Notes under the pieces: generated by a model | Seen by the model: the letters and a program-made list of their open reading frames with translations, nothing else | The model's database searches: none | Told to the model about the DNA's origin: nothing | Assembly (NCBI GenBank): GCA_034433995.1 | Contig: DAOTZU010000133.1 | Coordinates: forward strand, 1 to 14,660 | Reading direction: 5' to 3' | Length of the DNA stretch: 14,660 bases | From: DAOTZU01 sp034433995 | GTDB lineage: Bacteria; Chloroflexota; Anaerolineae; UBA1429 | Program-made: the position numbers and the translations under genes | Shown here: positions 1 through 7,371 of the stretch, piece after piece | How positions within the stretch are numbered: the first letter of the stretch is position 1 | How the letters are laid out: the number at the start of each line of letters is the position of its first letter

Positions 1-1
1 G

Positions 2-2710
2 AACGGTGGCTGGACCAAGCTGGATGGGGAGACGGGCAGCACGCTCAGTGTGAGTGTGGCCGGGAAGTACAAGGTGGTGGTGACCTGCGACAACGGCTGC
101 ACGGCTGAGGATGAGGGGACGTTGACGGTGAGCCCGAATCCGACGGTGGAGATCACGCCGGACGGCGAGAATCCAGAGGATGTGACGTTGACCTGCCTGA
201 ACCCCGCCATCGAGCTGACCGCCGATACAGAGGGGAGCGCCTGCGATGTCATCTCCTACCAGTGGTACAAGAAGAATAATGGTGGATGGGATAAGCTCCA
301 AGGTGCCACCGGCGCTACGCTGACGGTGACCGAGCCGGGGACATACAAGGTGGTGGTGACCTGCGCCAACGGGTGCAGCGACGAGGATAGCGTCACAATA
401 CGCGAGATCCTGTGCGCCACCAAGGACTTTGAGCTGACCATCACCGGCTGCGAGCCACCCAACAGCACGTATCAGGTGACCTTTGGTGGCGTGACCAAGG
501 ATATGGTCAAGTCGAATAGTGGAATCTGGGTGGCCAGCTTTGATAACCTGTTGCCGGATACCTACTCCTGGGAGATCTGGTCCAACGGGCAAAAGATCCT
601 TTGGGGCCAAGAGGAACTTGATCCGGACGAGCACAAGACCAACAAGCTGAGCTACGCTTGGCCCTGCGCGGAGAAGGTCTTTGAGCTGACGGTGACGGGC
701 TGCGAGCCGTCAGGGGTGACCTACTGGGCCTATCTGGAGGGCCAGGAGCCCCAGCAGATGGAGCTGGTGGGCGGCAAGTACGTGGCCACCTTCAGCAAGC
801 TGGTGCCTGGCACGTACGAATGGATGATCAAGGGCAAGCAGGGTGAGCAGGTCTTTGGCATCGCTAGCGGCGAGGAAGAGCTGCCCGGCAACCAGACGGT
901 GACCAACAAGGCCACCAAGGATTGGCCCTGCGCCACCAAGGTCTTCCATGTATCCGTGACGGGCTGCGAGCCCACGGGCGCGCCGGGGGTGGTCTACACC
1001 GCCATTCTGGGCAACCAGAGCAAGACGATGGTCCTGGATAACGGCGTGTGGACGGCCACCTTCGACAAGCTCATCCCTGGCACCTATTCCTGGGCCATCC
1101 TGGCCAACGGAGTGGTGATGGAGGAGGGCGAGGAAGATCTGCCCGCCGGCCAAACGACCAACGATCCAGAGATTGTCTGGCCGTGCGCGGAGAAGGTCTT
1201 TGTCCTGACCATCACCGGCTGCGAGCCGCCGGAGATCAGCTACATCGTGTCCCTCGGTGATCGCGTGGCCGAGATGGAGCTGGTGGGCGGCGTGTGGAGG
1301 GCCACCTTCAACAACCTGGTGCCGGGCGTCTACTCCTGGCGGATCGTGGCCGAAAGCCAGGCCTTCTCGGGCGGCAGCTTGGAGATCCTCAACGGCACGG
1401 AAGAGCTGGGCAAGGGGCAGACCATCAACCCCTTGACCTGGGATTGGACCTGCGAAGGCGGCAACCTGGGTGGCTTCAAGTGGCACGACGAGAACGGCAA
1501 CGGGCGGCCGGATGAGGGCGAGGAGCGCCTGGCCGGCTGGCGGATCGTGATCAAGTACCAGGGTAACATCGTCTACGAGACGTTCACCGATGAAAACGGC
1601 GAATGGCGTCTGCATCGGGTGTTGCCCGAGGGCTTTTACACCGTCGAGGAAGAGTACCAGCAAGGCTGGCAGCAGACCTATCCGCTGGTCAACGGCGGCG
1701 TGTACAACATCCGGCTCTTCTGGAACCAGAAGTACCAGTTGTTGAGCCCGATGCCGAACTGGTTCGACGGACTGAACTTTGGCAACATGCAGGTGATCGG
1801 GGTGGTGTGCCCGCTCTGCCCCGAGTGGGTGGTGTTCCAGTCGAACCGGGTGGAGGATAATTTCAACATCTTCCGCATGCGGCCCGACGGGACGGAAGTG
1901 GGCCAGTTGACCGACCATCCGGCGGACGACATCCAGCCCACGGTGGACTTTACCGGTTCTCAGGTGGCCTTTGCCAGCAAGCGGGCCGGCGATTGGGAGA
2001 TCTACCGCATGAGCATCGACGGCGGCACGGTCATCACGGTGACCAACTATCCTGGGGCGGACGACATGGCGCCCTCTTGGGAGTGCTACTGGATCGCCTT
2101 CCAATCCAACCGCGATGGCAACTGGGAGATCTACAAGACCGACCCCAACGGCACGGAGCAGATCCGCTTGACCAACCATCGGGCCGACGACGTGGCCCCC
2201 AATTGGTCGCCGGACGGGCGCTGGATCGCCTTCCAATCCAACCGCAGCGGCAACTGGGATATCTGGGTGATGGACGCCAACGGCAACAACTTGCGCCAGA
2301 TCACCCATAGCCCCTCGGCGGAGCGCAACCCGACCTGGTCGGTGGACGGGCAGTGGCTCGCCTACGAATCGGATCGGGACGGCGATTGGGAGATATTCAA
2401 GATCAATCTGGAGACGGGCGAGGAGATCCAGCTGACGGATAACACCTTTGCGGATACGGCGCCGGCGTGGCTGCCCTACTGCGATTGGATCTACTTCCAG
2501 AGCGATCGGGACGGCAACTGGGAGGTCTACCGCATGGCCTACGACGGCAGCGACCAGCTCAACCTGACCAACGAGGCGGCTTGGGTGGATGGATTGGACA
2601 TCCTCCTGGCCGGTCCCTCCTCGGCTCAGAACGCGAGCCAGGTGCTGCCGGCGCCCGCGGAGCCCATCGAGGTGGGGGGCACGGAGGAGTTGCCTCCGCC
2701 AGCCAAGTAG
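2..2710 (+). CDS. Modular surface/secreted protein: Ig-like repeats, four tandem repeats, SdrD-B-like domain, TolB-like propeller (5' partial)
   Basis: The reading frame is open from the left edge, so the true start lies upstream; the GTG at 50 is only an internal codon. About 902 residues are visible. In order: one and a half Ig-like repeats (to about 412), each ending with a YKVVVTC.NGC motif; four tandem repeats of 84-89 residues (413-1450), each opening C-A-(T/E)-K-x-F and containing TGCEP and a PGTYSW-like motif; an SdrD/Cna-B-like domain (about 1454-1690) with the DENGNGRPDEGEE calcium-loop-like motif; and six PD40/TolB-type blades (about 1826-2600) with WIAFQSNRDGNWEIY-like signatures. 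The tail is Pro/Glu-rich and has no LPXTG motif or membrane anchor. The domain types point to an extracellular binding or structural role. No catalytic motif is visible and the ligand is unknown. The gene is followed by a strong hairpin terminator. Confidence 0.88.
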   Translation, partial: NGGWTKLDGETGSTLSVSVAGKYKVVVTCDNGCTAEDEGTLTVSPNPTVEITPDGENPEDVTLTCLNPAIELTADTEGSACDVISYQWYKKNNGGWDKLQGATGATLTVTEPGTYKVVVTCANGCSDEDSVTIREILCATKDFELTITGCEPPNSTYQVTFGGVTKDMVKSNSGIWVASFDNLLPDTYSWEIWSNGQKILWGQEELDPDEHKTNKLSYAWPCAEKVFELTVTGCEPSGVTYWAYLEGQEPQQMELVGGKYVATFSKLVPGTYEWMIKGKQGEQVFGIASGEEELPGNQTVTNKATKDWPCATKVFHVSVTGCEPTGAPGVVYTAILGNQSKTMVLDNGVWTATFDKLIPGTYSWAILANGVVMEEGEEDLPAGQTTNDPEIVWPCAEKVFVLTITGCEPPEISYIVSLGDRVAEMELVGGVWRATFNNLVPGVYSWRIVAESQAFSGGSLEILNGTEELGKGQTINPLTWDWTCEGGNLGGFKWHDENGNGRPDEGEERLAGWRIVIKYQGNIVYETFTDENGEWRLHRVLPEGFYTVEEEYQQGWQQTYPLVNGGVYNIRLFWNQKYQLLSPMPNWFDGLNFGNMQVIGVVCPLCPEWVVFQSNRVEDNFNIFRMRPDGTEVGQLTDHPADDIQPTVDFTGSQVAFASKRAGDWEIYRMSIDGGTVITVTNYPGADDMAPSWECYWIAFQSNRDGNWEIYKTDPNGTEQIRLTNHRADDVAPNWSPDGRWIAFQSNRSGNWDIWVMDANGNNLRQITHSPSAERNPTWSVDGQWLAYESDRDGDWEIFKINLETGEEIQLTDNTFADTAPAWLPYCDWIYFQSDRDGNWEVYRMAYDGSDQLNLTNEAAWVDGLDILLAGPSSAQNASQVLPAPAEPIEVGGTEELPPPAK
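413..1450 (+). repeat. Four tandem ~85-residue coding repeats
   Basis: Units run 413-664, 665-928, 929-1183 and 1184-1450 (84, 88, 85 and 89 codons). All begin with a Cys codon, followed by Lys-x-Phe, TGCEP about 12 residues in, a G-x-W/Y-x-A-(S/T)-F stretch, a P-(G/D)-(T/V)-Y motif, and close with a Trp-Pro or Trp-Thr. Units 2 and 4 open with the same nucleotides (tgcgcggagaaggtcttt), consistent with internal duplication. The pattern suggests a beta-sandwich module with paired cysteines. I do not recognise a named family. Confidence 0.85.
1826..2600 (+). repeat. Six-blade PD40/TolB-type propeller repeats
   Basis: Six successive ~42-residue units start with (W/V)-(I/V/L)-(A/V/Y)-(F/Y)-x-S-(N/D/K)-R. 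Each continues with a G-(N/D)-W-(E/D)-I-(Y/F/W) strand (the first is more diverged) and, in most units, an (L/I/V)-T-(D/N/H) strand. This is the hallmark of WD40-like beta-propellers of the TolB/PD40 type. Six units fit a closed six-bladed propeller at the C-terminus. Confidence 0.8.
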
Positions 2711-2739
2711 ATGCCTACCGCGAGGCAACAATAGTCTAC

Positions 2740-2781
2740 AAAACGCATCGGGGGAGCCACCAGGCTCCCCCGATGCGTTTT
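2740..2781. terminator. Perfect 19-bp hairpin, bidirectional terminator
   Basis: The arm at 2740-2758 (aaaacgcatcgggggagcc) is an exact reverse complement of 2763-2781, with a 4-nt ACCA loop. The stem ends in AAAA on the left and TTTT on the right, so either strand's RNA gives a GC-rich stem closing in a short U tract. It sits between convergent genes ending at 2710 (+) and 2818 (-), as expected for a shared terminator. Confidence 0.9.
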
Positions 2782-2817
2782 AATGGGGGCCCCAAAGGGC
2801 GTGGGAAGGTGTCTGCT

Positions 2818-4383
2818 TCAGCGCAGCGGCGGCGGATAGCCGGTGATCTTGCGGATCTCCTCGTATAGGGGGCGCAGCTTCTCGTACATGCGCAGATAGA
2901 CCCGGCGGTACAGTTGGTCATAGATCTGGTGGGTCTCTGGATGGGGCTCGAAACGCTCGCCCAGGTGGGTCATGGCCTGCACCGCCGTCTCGAAATCGGG
3001 GTAGAGGCCCAGGCCCACGGCGGCGTCGATGGCGGCCCCCAGGCCGGAGGTTTCGTACACATGGGGGCGCGTGGCCGGCAGGCCAAAGACATCGGCGGTG
3101 ATCTGCATGGCCTGGTTGGATTGCGAGCCGCCCCCCGAGACGCGCAGCTCCTTCACCGCCACGCCGCTGCGCCGTTGGATGCGCTCCAGGCCCTCGCGCA
3201 GGGCGTAGGCCAGCCCCTCGATGATGGCGCGATAGACGTGGGCCCGGGTGTGCACATCGCCGAACCCGATGACGGCCCCCTTGGCCTCGGGCCCCGGCAC
3301 CTTCACCCCCGGCGACCAATAGGGCTGCAAGGTCAGCCCCATGGAGCCCGGCGGCACCTGCGCGGCCAGGTCGTTAAAGAGCACCTCTGGCTCGATATCC
3401 AGCTCCTGGGCACGGTTCTCCTCCGGCAGACCGAACTCGCGGCGGAACCAGTTCACCAGCCAATAGCCGCGATAGATCTGTACCTCCAGGCTGTAGCGGT
3501 TGGGCACGGCGGCGGGATAGGGCGGGATAAGGGGGATCACCTCGATGTAGCGGCGCTGGGTGGTATTGATGGTGGCCGTGGTGCCGTAGCTCAGGCAGCC
3601 GATCTCTGGCTCCAGCGCCCCGGAACCGATCACCTCGCAGGCCTTGTCGGCGGCAGCGGCGATCATGGGGAGGCCCGCGGGAATGCCGGTGGCGGCGCTG
3701 GCCTCCGGGGTCACCTGCCCCAGCACGGTGGCCGGCGGGACGAGCTCCGGGAGATATTCCGGCGGCATGGGCACGGCCAACCATTTCCAATCGCTTTTGC
3801 TGGCCCAGCGCAGGTTCTTGTAATCAAAGGGGACATAGCCCACCTGGCAGCCCACCGAATCTACCCAGCGCCCCACCAAGCGGTAGGTGAGGTAGCCGGA
3901 GAGGAACAGATATTTGTGGGTCTTGGCCCACACCTCGGGTTGGTAGGTGCGGATCCAGTTACATTCCGCCTCGGCCTGGAAATAGGCCACGGTCTCGCTC
4001 ATCCCGCTGAGGGCAAAGAGCAATCCCCAAAGCCCCTTGATGGGCGGCAGGCCCGGCGTGCGGCGCTGGTCCAGCCAGACGATGGCCGGGCGCAGGGGCC
4101 GGCCCTGGGCATCCACGTTGATCATCGTAGCCCGTTGGGTGGTGAGGGCCAGGCCGGCGATGGCCTCCTTGGGCACGGAAGTCTTGGCCCACAGGGCGCG
4201 GCAGGCCTCGCCGAGCTTTTCCCAATAGTATTCGGGGTGCTGTTCCGCCCAACCTGGCTGGGCGGCGTAATAGGCTTCCAAAGGGATACGGGCCTTATCC
4301 ACCAAGCGCCCTTGTAGGTCAAAGATGAGGGCGCGGACGCTCTGGGTGCCGTTGTCGATGGCCAGAAGGTAGGGCTCGCTCAT
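2818..4383 (-). CDS. FGGY-family carbohydrate kinase
   Basis: This 521-residue protein should phosphorylate a sugar or polyol with ATP in the cytoplasm. Visible family features: N-terminal phosphate-binding [13 protein letters not shown] (residues 10-22), the substrate-side motif VWLDQRR (102-108), A-D-K-A-C-E (245-250) with D246 as the likely catalytic base, and the C-terminal SGGGSQSN nucleotide-site motif (416-423). Length is normal for the family (about 480-530). I chose the ATG at 4383 because its ATGA overlaps the stop of the upstream gene; a TTG at 4395 is in frame but less likely. The substrate cannot be read from sequence; xylulokinase-like or another ketose/polyol kinase is possible. 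Overlap with the URO-D-family gene implies translational coupling and a shared pathway. Confidence 0.9.
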   Translation of the reverse strand: MSEPYLLAIDNGTQSVRALIFDLQGRLVDKARIPLEAYYAAQPGWAEQHPEYYWEKLGEACRALWAKTSVPKEAIAGLALTTQRATMINVDAQGRPLRPAIVWLDQRRTPGLPPIKGLWGLLFALSGMSETVAYFQAEAECNWIRTYQPEVWAKTHKYLFLSGYLTYRLVGRWVDSVGCQVGYVPFDYKNLRWASKSDWKWLAVPMPPEYLPELVPPATVLGQVTPEASAATGIPAGLPMIAAAADKACEVIGSGALEPEIGCLSYGTTATINTTQRRYIEVIPLIPPYPAAVPNRYSLEVQIYRGYWLVNWFRREFGLPEENRAQELDIEPEVLFNDLAAQVPPGSMGLTLQPYWSPGVKVPGPEAKGAVIGFGDVHTRAHVYRAIIEGLAYALREGLERIQRRSGVAVKELRVSGGGSQSNQAMQITADVFGLPATRPHVYETSGLGAAIDAAVGLGLYPDFETAVQAMTHLGERFEPHPETHQIYDQLYRRVYLRMYEKLRPLYEEIRKITGYPPPLR

Positions 4384-5369
4384 GGTGTGGCCCAATCCGC
4401 CTCCGTGTAACGCCCCTCCACCCGCCAGACGCTCAACATCAGCTCATAGCGGCTGAGGGGCATCCCCGTATAGACACAGTTGCTGGTGGAAAAGATATAG
4501 CCCCCGCCCGGCATCCCATGGCGCAGGGCGTAGCGGGCCGAGGCGATCACCTCCTCATCGGTGCCGGTGCTCAAGAGGCCACAGTTCACGTTGCCGATGA
4601 GGGCCACCTTGTGGCCCACCCGCCGTTTGACCTCGGCGATATCCACGCCGCCCTGGGGATCGATGGAGTGCAGGGCGTGGGGATTGGCCTGGACCAGATC
4701 ATCCAGGATGGGCATGATGTTACCATCGGTGTGTTTGATCACATAGAACCCCAGGGAGCGCTGGCCGGCGATGAGCCGGGTGAGGTACGGCGTGATGATC
4801 TCGCTGAACAGGCTGGGGCGGAGGAAAGGCCCTGTGTTGAAGCAATAATCGGCGCAGAGGGCGAACCCATCCAGGCCGCCGTGGCGGCGCAATGCCTCGG
4901 CCTTTTCCAACATGCGGTCCACGTTCTCATCGGCCTTGGCTTTGGCCTCGTCCAGGTTCTCATAGAGCCAGGCGCACCAGGCTTCCATGTTGCTGCCACT
5001 GGGGATGGAATAGGTGGCATCGCCGTGCATCATCAAGAAATAGCGGTCGCCGGTGCGCTCGCGGATGAGGTCGATCAGGCGCTTGGTCTCATCCAGGGTA
5101 TTGGGGTTGGGGTGGATAAAGATGGCATCGTGCTCATAGAGCTCGGCGGTATGGATATAGATCTCGGCCATCTCGCTGCGGTGCAATTGGCGCTCCTTCT
5201 CCGACATCTGGTCCCACTGGGCGTAGGAGCGATGGGAGGGGTGCACCTTGCCAAAGGCCTCCATGGTGAGGTAAAAGACCAGCTCGAAATGAGGCACGCG
5301 CCCCAAGATGGGGCGATGTTCCAACGCGGCGATAAAGCGCTCGCGGGGCGTTTGGGGCCAAGGATCCAT
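4380..5369 (-). CDS. Uroporphyrinogen decarboxylase (URO-D)/MtaA-superfamily protein
   Basis: This is a 329-residue TIM-barrel-type protein. It carries the superfamily start [14 protein letters not shown] (7-20), [13 protein letters not shown] (213-225), [16 protein letters not shown] (235-250), [13 protein letters not shown] (258-270) and SNCVYTGMP (296-304). It is not a classical HemE, which is expected to open with an RxPVW(M/L)MRQAGR-type motif; this one does not. In MtaA/MtbA methyltransferases zinc is held by H-x-C plus a late Cys. Here the corresponding residues appear to be H213-x-D215 and C298. Many such proteins sit in sugar or C1 operons with unknown substrates. Start ATG 5369 is preferred because GGAGG lies 9 nt upstream. 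It precedes and overlaps the FGGY kinase gene. Exact reaction unknown. Confidence 0.85.
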   Translation of the reverse strand: MDPWPQTPRERFIAALEHRPILGRVPHFELVFYLTMEAFGKVHPSHRSYAQWDQMSEKERQLHRSEMAEIYIHTAELYEHDAIFIHPNPNTLDETKRLIDLIRERTGDRYFLMMHGDATYSIPSGSNMEAWCAWLYENLDEAKAKADENVDRMLEKAEALRRHGGLDGFALCADYCFNTGPFLRPSLFSEIITPYLTRLIAGQRSLGFYVIKHTDGNIMPILDDLVQANPHALHSIDPQGGVDIAEVKRRVGHKVALIGNVNCGLLSTGTDEEVIASARYALRHGMPGGGYIFSTSNCVYTGMPLSRYELMLSVWRVEGRYTEADWATP

Positions 5370-5378
5370 GGCGCAATA

Positions 5379-5383
5379 CCTCC
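5379..5383 (-). promoter_or_regulatory. Ribosome binding site fixing the URO-D gene start
   Basis: GGAGG on the minus strand lies 9 nt before the ATG at 5369. The frame stays open upstream to about 5450, but the extra stretch has no family similarity, so this site decides the start. Confidence 0.75.
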
Positions 5384-5446
5384 AGGCACAATATCGCCCG
5401 ACTTGAAGGCGGGTTGGCAAGAGCATAGCCCCTTCGGCGGAGGTTG

Positions 5447-5908
5447 TCAATTCTCCGGCCTATCCAAGGACGCGAGCAGTTCTTGGATGTGTTGCCAATG
5501 GGTTCCCCGCCAAAAGAAGCGATCGCAGGAGGGGCAAAGGCGAAATTCCTCTTGGGTGACAAAGATATATGGCGGCACCTGGCCCCAGGCATGGTCCTTG
5601 GGCACGGCCACCAAGGGTTCATTGCACACCGGGCAGCGGGAGAAGGGAGCCATGGCCCCCAGGCCCAGCTCGCGGTAAAGTTGGGCCAATTGGGCGGTCA
5701 GCTCCTCGCTTGCCACCAGGAGGACGCGCACCCCCCGGCGCCGGGCCAGGGCGGTATCGCGGGTCAGGAGGATGCGGTCCTCCGCCCGAGCCAGGCGCAC
5801 CAGTTGCGCATCGCTCCAGGAGGCATCGTAGAGGGTGTCATAGCCCAAGAGCCGCAGCCATTTGGCCAGGCGCCCCAACATGGCGTCGGCGATAAAGCGA
5901 TGTGCCAT
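5447..5908 (-). CDS. Mut7-C RNase-domain protein with zinc ribbon
   Basis: The predicted protein has 153 residues. The N-terminal part, RFIADAMLGRLAKWLRLLGYDT (4-25), and ILLTRD (46-51) are the PIN-like Mut7-C core, with D8 and D51 as candidate metal-binding acids. The C-terminal half has CPVC (92-95) and CPSC (125-128), a four-Cys zinc ribbon typical of the family. Probable role: a small ribonuclease or RNA-binding protein; the target is unknown. I chose ATG 5908 because AAGGGGA lies just upstream and the family normally starts next to RFIAD; an in-frame ATG at 5947 lacks a ribosome site. It is first in the probable minus-strand operon, 77 nt before the URO-D gene, although no functional link to sugar metabolism is obvious. 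Confidence 0.88.
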   Translation of the reverse strand: MAHRFIADAMLGRLAKWLRLLGYDTLYDASWSDAQLVRLARAEDRILLTRDTALARRRGVRVLLVASEELTAQLAQLYRELGLGAMAPFSRCPVCNEPLVAVPKDHAWGQVPPYIFVTQEEFRLCPSCDRFFWRGTHWQHIQELLASLDRPEN

Positions 5909-5925
5909 CTTTCCCCTTGGCGGTA

Positions 5926-5955
5926 AATATAGCGCCAAAGGACGCATGATGCCAA
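5926..5955 (-). promoter_or_regulatory. Candidate sigma70-type promoter for the Mut7-C/URO-D/FGGY operon
   Basis: On the minus strand TTGGCA (5950-5955) and TATATT (5926-5931) are separated by 18 nt; each matches 5 of 6 consensus bases. Transcription would begin near 5919, giving a leader of only about 10 nt that holds the AAGGGGA ribosome site. A short inverted repeat (ttggcg at 5917-5922 and cgccaa at 5933-5938) frames the -10 box and could be an operator. Confidence 0.5.
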
Positions 5956-5983
5956 TGCCCACGAGGGTGTCGAGAAAATGCTC

Positions 5984-6067
5984 CCGTCGGTTGAAAACCG
6001 ACGGCTGGGGATAGTAAGCCCGCAACGCGGGCTTGGCAAGCAGAGCCGTCGGATTCTATCCGACGGC
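5984..6067. repeat. 84-bp element of three consecutive palindromes
   Basis: Hairpin 1 (5984-6004): 9-bp arms ccgtcggtt/aaccgacgg, loop GAA. Hairpin 2 (6016-6034): 8-bp arms aagcccgc/gcgggctt, loop AAC. Hairpin 3 (6045-6067): 9-bp arms gccgtcgga/tccgacggc, loop TTCTA. All arms pair perfectly. Hairpins 1 and 3 share the CCGTCGG core, so the outer arms can also pair with each other and enclose hairpin 2. The layout resembles REP/BIME-type or MITE-like intergenic elements. No open reading frame is convincing here. It lies between two divergent promoters without overlapping either. Confidence 0.8.
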
Positions 6068-6171
6068 GAGCAGGGCCCACAGTTTCTATCGGTGGCTTGA
6101 CGCGTCACGGGAAGACCGGTGAATCGCCCACAACTTTGGCCCAATCCCTTTTTTTCTCATGCCCACACACT

Positions 6172-6200
6172 TTGACAGATCCACAGCGATGTGCCATACT
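6172..6200 (+). promoter_or_regulatory. Sigma70-type promoter of the flavin-reductase-like gene
   Basis: A perfect -35 TTGACA (6172-6177) is followed after exactly 17 nt by CATACT (6195-6200), matching 4 of 6 of TATAAT. The start of transcription would be near 6207, leaving a leader of about 13 nt that contains GAGGTGGG (6209-6216) before the ATG at 6220. It may also feed the downstream tsaE-surE cluster, since no clear promoter is visible before 6835. Confidence 0.65.
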
Positions 6201-6219
6201 CAGGCCATGAGGTGGGTCC

Positions 6220-6774
6220 ATGAAAGTTGAGGTGCCCCTGGAACAAGCCCATCGCCTGTTGGCGCCGCGGCCCGTCTGCCTGTTGACGACGCGCTACAAG
6301 GGCAAGGTCAACGTCATGACCCTGGCCTGGGTTAGCCCGGTGAGCCTGGAGCCACCCTTGGTGGTGGCGGCCATCCATCCCAGCACCTACACCCACGATC
6401 TCTTGAAGCGGAGCGAGGAGGCCGTGCTCAATATCCCTGGCCGTCCCTTGGCCGAACAGGTCCTTGCCTGCGGCACCCTCTCCGGCAAAGATGTGGACAA
6501 GGTGCAGCGCGCAGGGCTGAACTTGGAGACGGGGCACCGGGTGGAGGTGCCGTGGATCGCGGAATGCTTGGCCCATCTGGAGGGCGTGGTGGTGGCGACC
6601 TTCAAGCCCGGGGACCACACCCTGTTCGTCTTGGAGCTCGTCGGCGCCTGGGCCGAGGAGGAGGCCTTCCAGGAGGTCTGGGTGCTCCCCCAAGAGCACG
6701 AGGAGCTTTGCCCGCTGATCCACTTGGGCGGCAAACGTTTCGGCCTTTTGGGCCAAGGGATTACGTTGATCTAG
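6220..6774 (+). CDS. Flavin reductase-like (FMN-binding split-barrel) protein
   Basis: The 184-residue protein matches the flavin reductase-like domain throughout: RPVCLLTTRYKGKVNVMTLAW (17-37), the SPVSLEPPLVVAAI core (39-52), and NIPG (71-74). Further on are CGTLSGKDVDK (84-94) and HTLFVLELV (133-141). Members bind FMN and either reduce free flavin with NAD(P)H or act as small electron carriers; partner and donor cannot be told from sequence. Length is typical (about 160-200). ATG 6220 is supported by GAGGTGGG upstream. It is divergent from the Mut7-C operon and 60 nt before tsaE. Cytoplasmic, with no signal peptide. Confidence 0.88.
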   Translation: MKVEVPLEQAHRLLAPRPVCLLTTRYKGKVNVMTLAWVSPVSLEPPLVVAAIHPSTYTHDLLKRSEEAVLNIPGRPLAEQVLACGTLSGKDVDKVQRAGLNLETGHRVEVPWIAECLAHLEGVVVATFKPGDHTLFVLELVGAWAEEEAFQEVWVLPQEHEELCPLIHLGGKRFGLLGQGITLI

Positions 6775-6834
6775 ACTGTATCTCATGCCCTGACTGGGTG
6801 ATGAGCTGCACTATCCCGTGAGGCTGGTGATCAA

Positions 6835-7344
6835 GTGACGCCGATATTGACGGACCATGCCTTTGATCTTGTAAGCCACAGCCCGGCCCAAACCTTGCGT
6901 ATCGGCGAGCGTTTGGGGCGGTTGCTCCGGGGCGGCGATGTGGTCTGCCTGCAAGGGGCTTTGGGCACCGGCAAAACCTGCCTCACCCAAGGGATCGGCG
7001 CCGGCTTGGGGGTTGCCGGGGTGATCAGCAGCCCCACCTTTGTCTTTATCGAGGAACATCCGCCCTTGGCCAAGGGGCCGTATTTGTACCATGTGGACCT
7101 CTATCGCTTGGACGATGCCAACGCGATCCTCGCCTTGGGGGTGGAGGATTACCTCTATAGCGATGGGGTGACGGTGATCGAATGGGCCGAGCGCGCCCGT
7201 GACATCATGCCCAGGGAGCGCCTCTGGATCACCCTCTCCTATTTGGATTATACCAAGCGCTCCCTGTTGTTCGAAGCGACGGGGGCGCGCTATCTTGAGC
7301 TGTTGGCCTTGTTGCGGGCCGAATTGTTCGCGGCCAAACCCTGA
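6835..7344 (+). CDS. tsaE: tRNA t6A biosynthesis ATPase TsaE
   Basis: TsaE is the ATPase that drives turnover of the TsaB-TsaD complex, which makes N6-threonylcarbamoyladenosine at A37 of ANN-decoding tRNAs. The 169-residue protein has Walker A GALGTGKT (41-48), the switch-like SPTF (66-69), HVDLYRLDD (86-94) and VIEWAER (114-120), all typical of the family. It starts with GTG at 6835; the ribosome site is weak (TGAGG about 11 nt upstream). tsaB follows after 27 nt in the same direction, supporting co-expression. Confidence 0.95.
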   Translation: MTPILTDHAFDLVSHSPAQTLRIGERLGRLLRGGDVVCLQGALGTGKTCLTQGIGAGLGVAGVISSPTFVFIEEHPPLAKGPYLYHVDLYRLDDANAILALGVEDYLYSDGVTVIEWAERARDIMPRERLWITLSYLDYTKRSLLFEATGARYLELLALLRAELFAAKP

Positions 7345-7371
7345 GCTTGGGGCCGGAAACGAGGACGGAAC

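Noticed and set aside
50..52. GTG as a start for the first gene
   Set aside because: The frame is open to position 2 and codes for the preceding part of the same Ig-like repeat, so the gene simply enters from outside the window.
710..2731. A 673-codon open frame on the minus strand opposite the surface protein gene
   Set aside because: It is rich in His, Arg, Pro and Val with no domain signature and runs opposite a clearly repetitive coding gene; it is a GC-driven shadow.
2914..4317. A 467-codon plus-strand frame opposite the FGGY kinase
   Set aside because: The kinase motifs on the other strand are unambiguous and this frame has low-complexity Gly/His/Gln composition.
4384..4395. TTG start for the FGGY kinase, four codons upstream
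   Set aside because: The ATG at 4383 overlaps the previous stop as ATGA and matches the family N-terminus.
4380..5369. Haem-pathway HemE (uroporphyrinogen decarboxylase)
   Set aside because: The diagnostic HemE N-terminal motif is absent, and the neighbour is a sugar kinase rather than haem genes.
4518..5678. A 386-codon plus-strand frame across the URO-D and Mut7-C genes
   Set aside because: It spans two genes and their spacer on the other strand without any recognisable motif.
5984..6067. CRISPR array
   Set aside because: The three palindromes are adjacent, of two different sequences, without regular spacers or cas genes.
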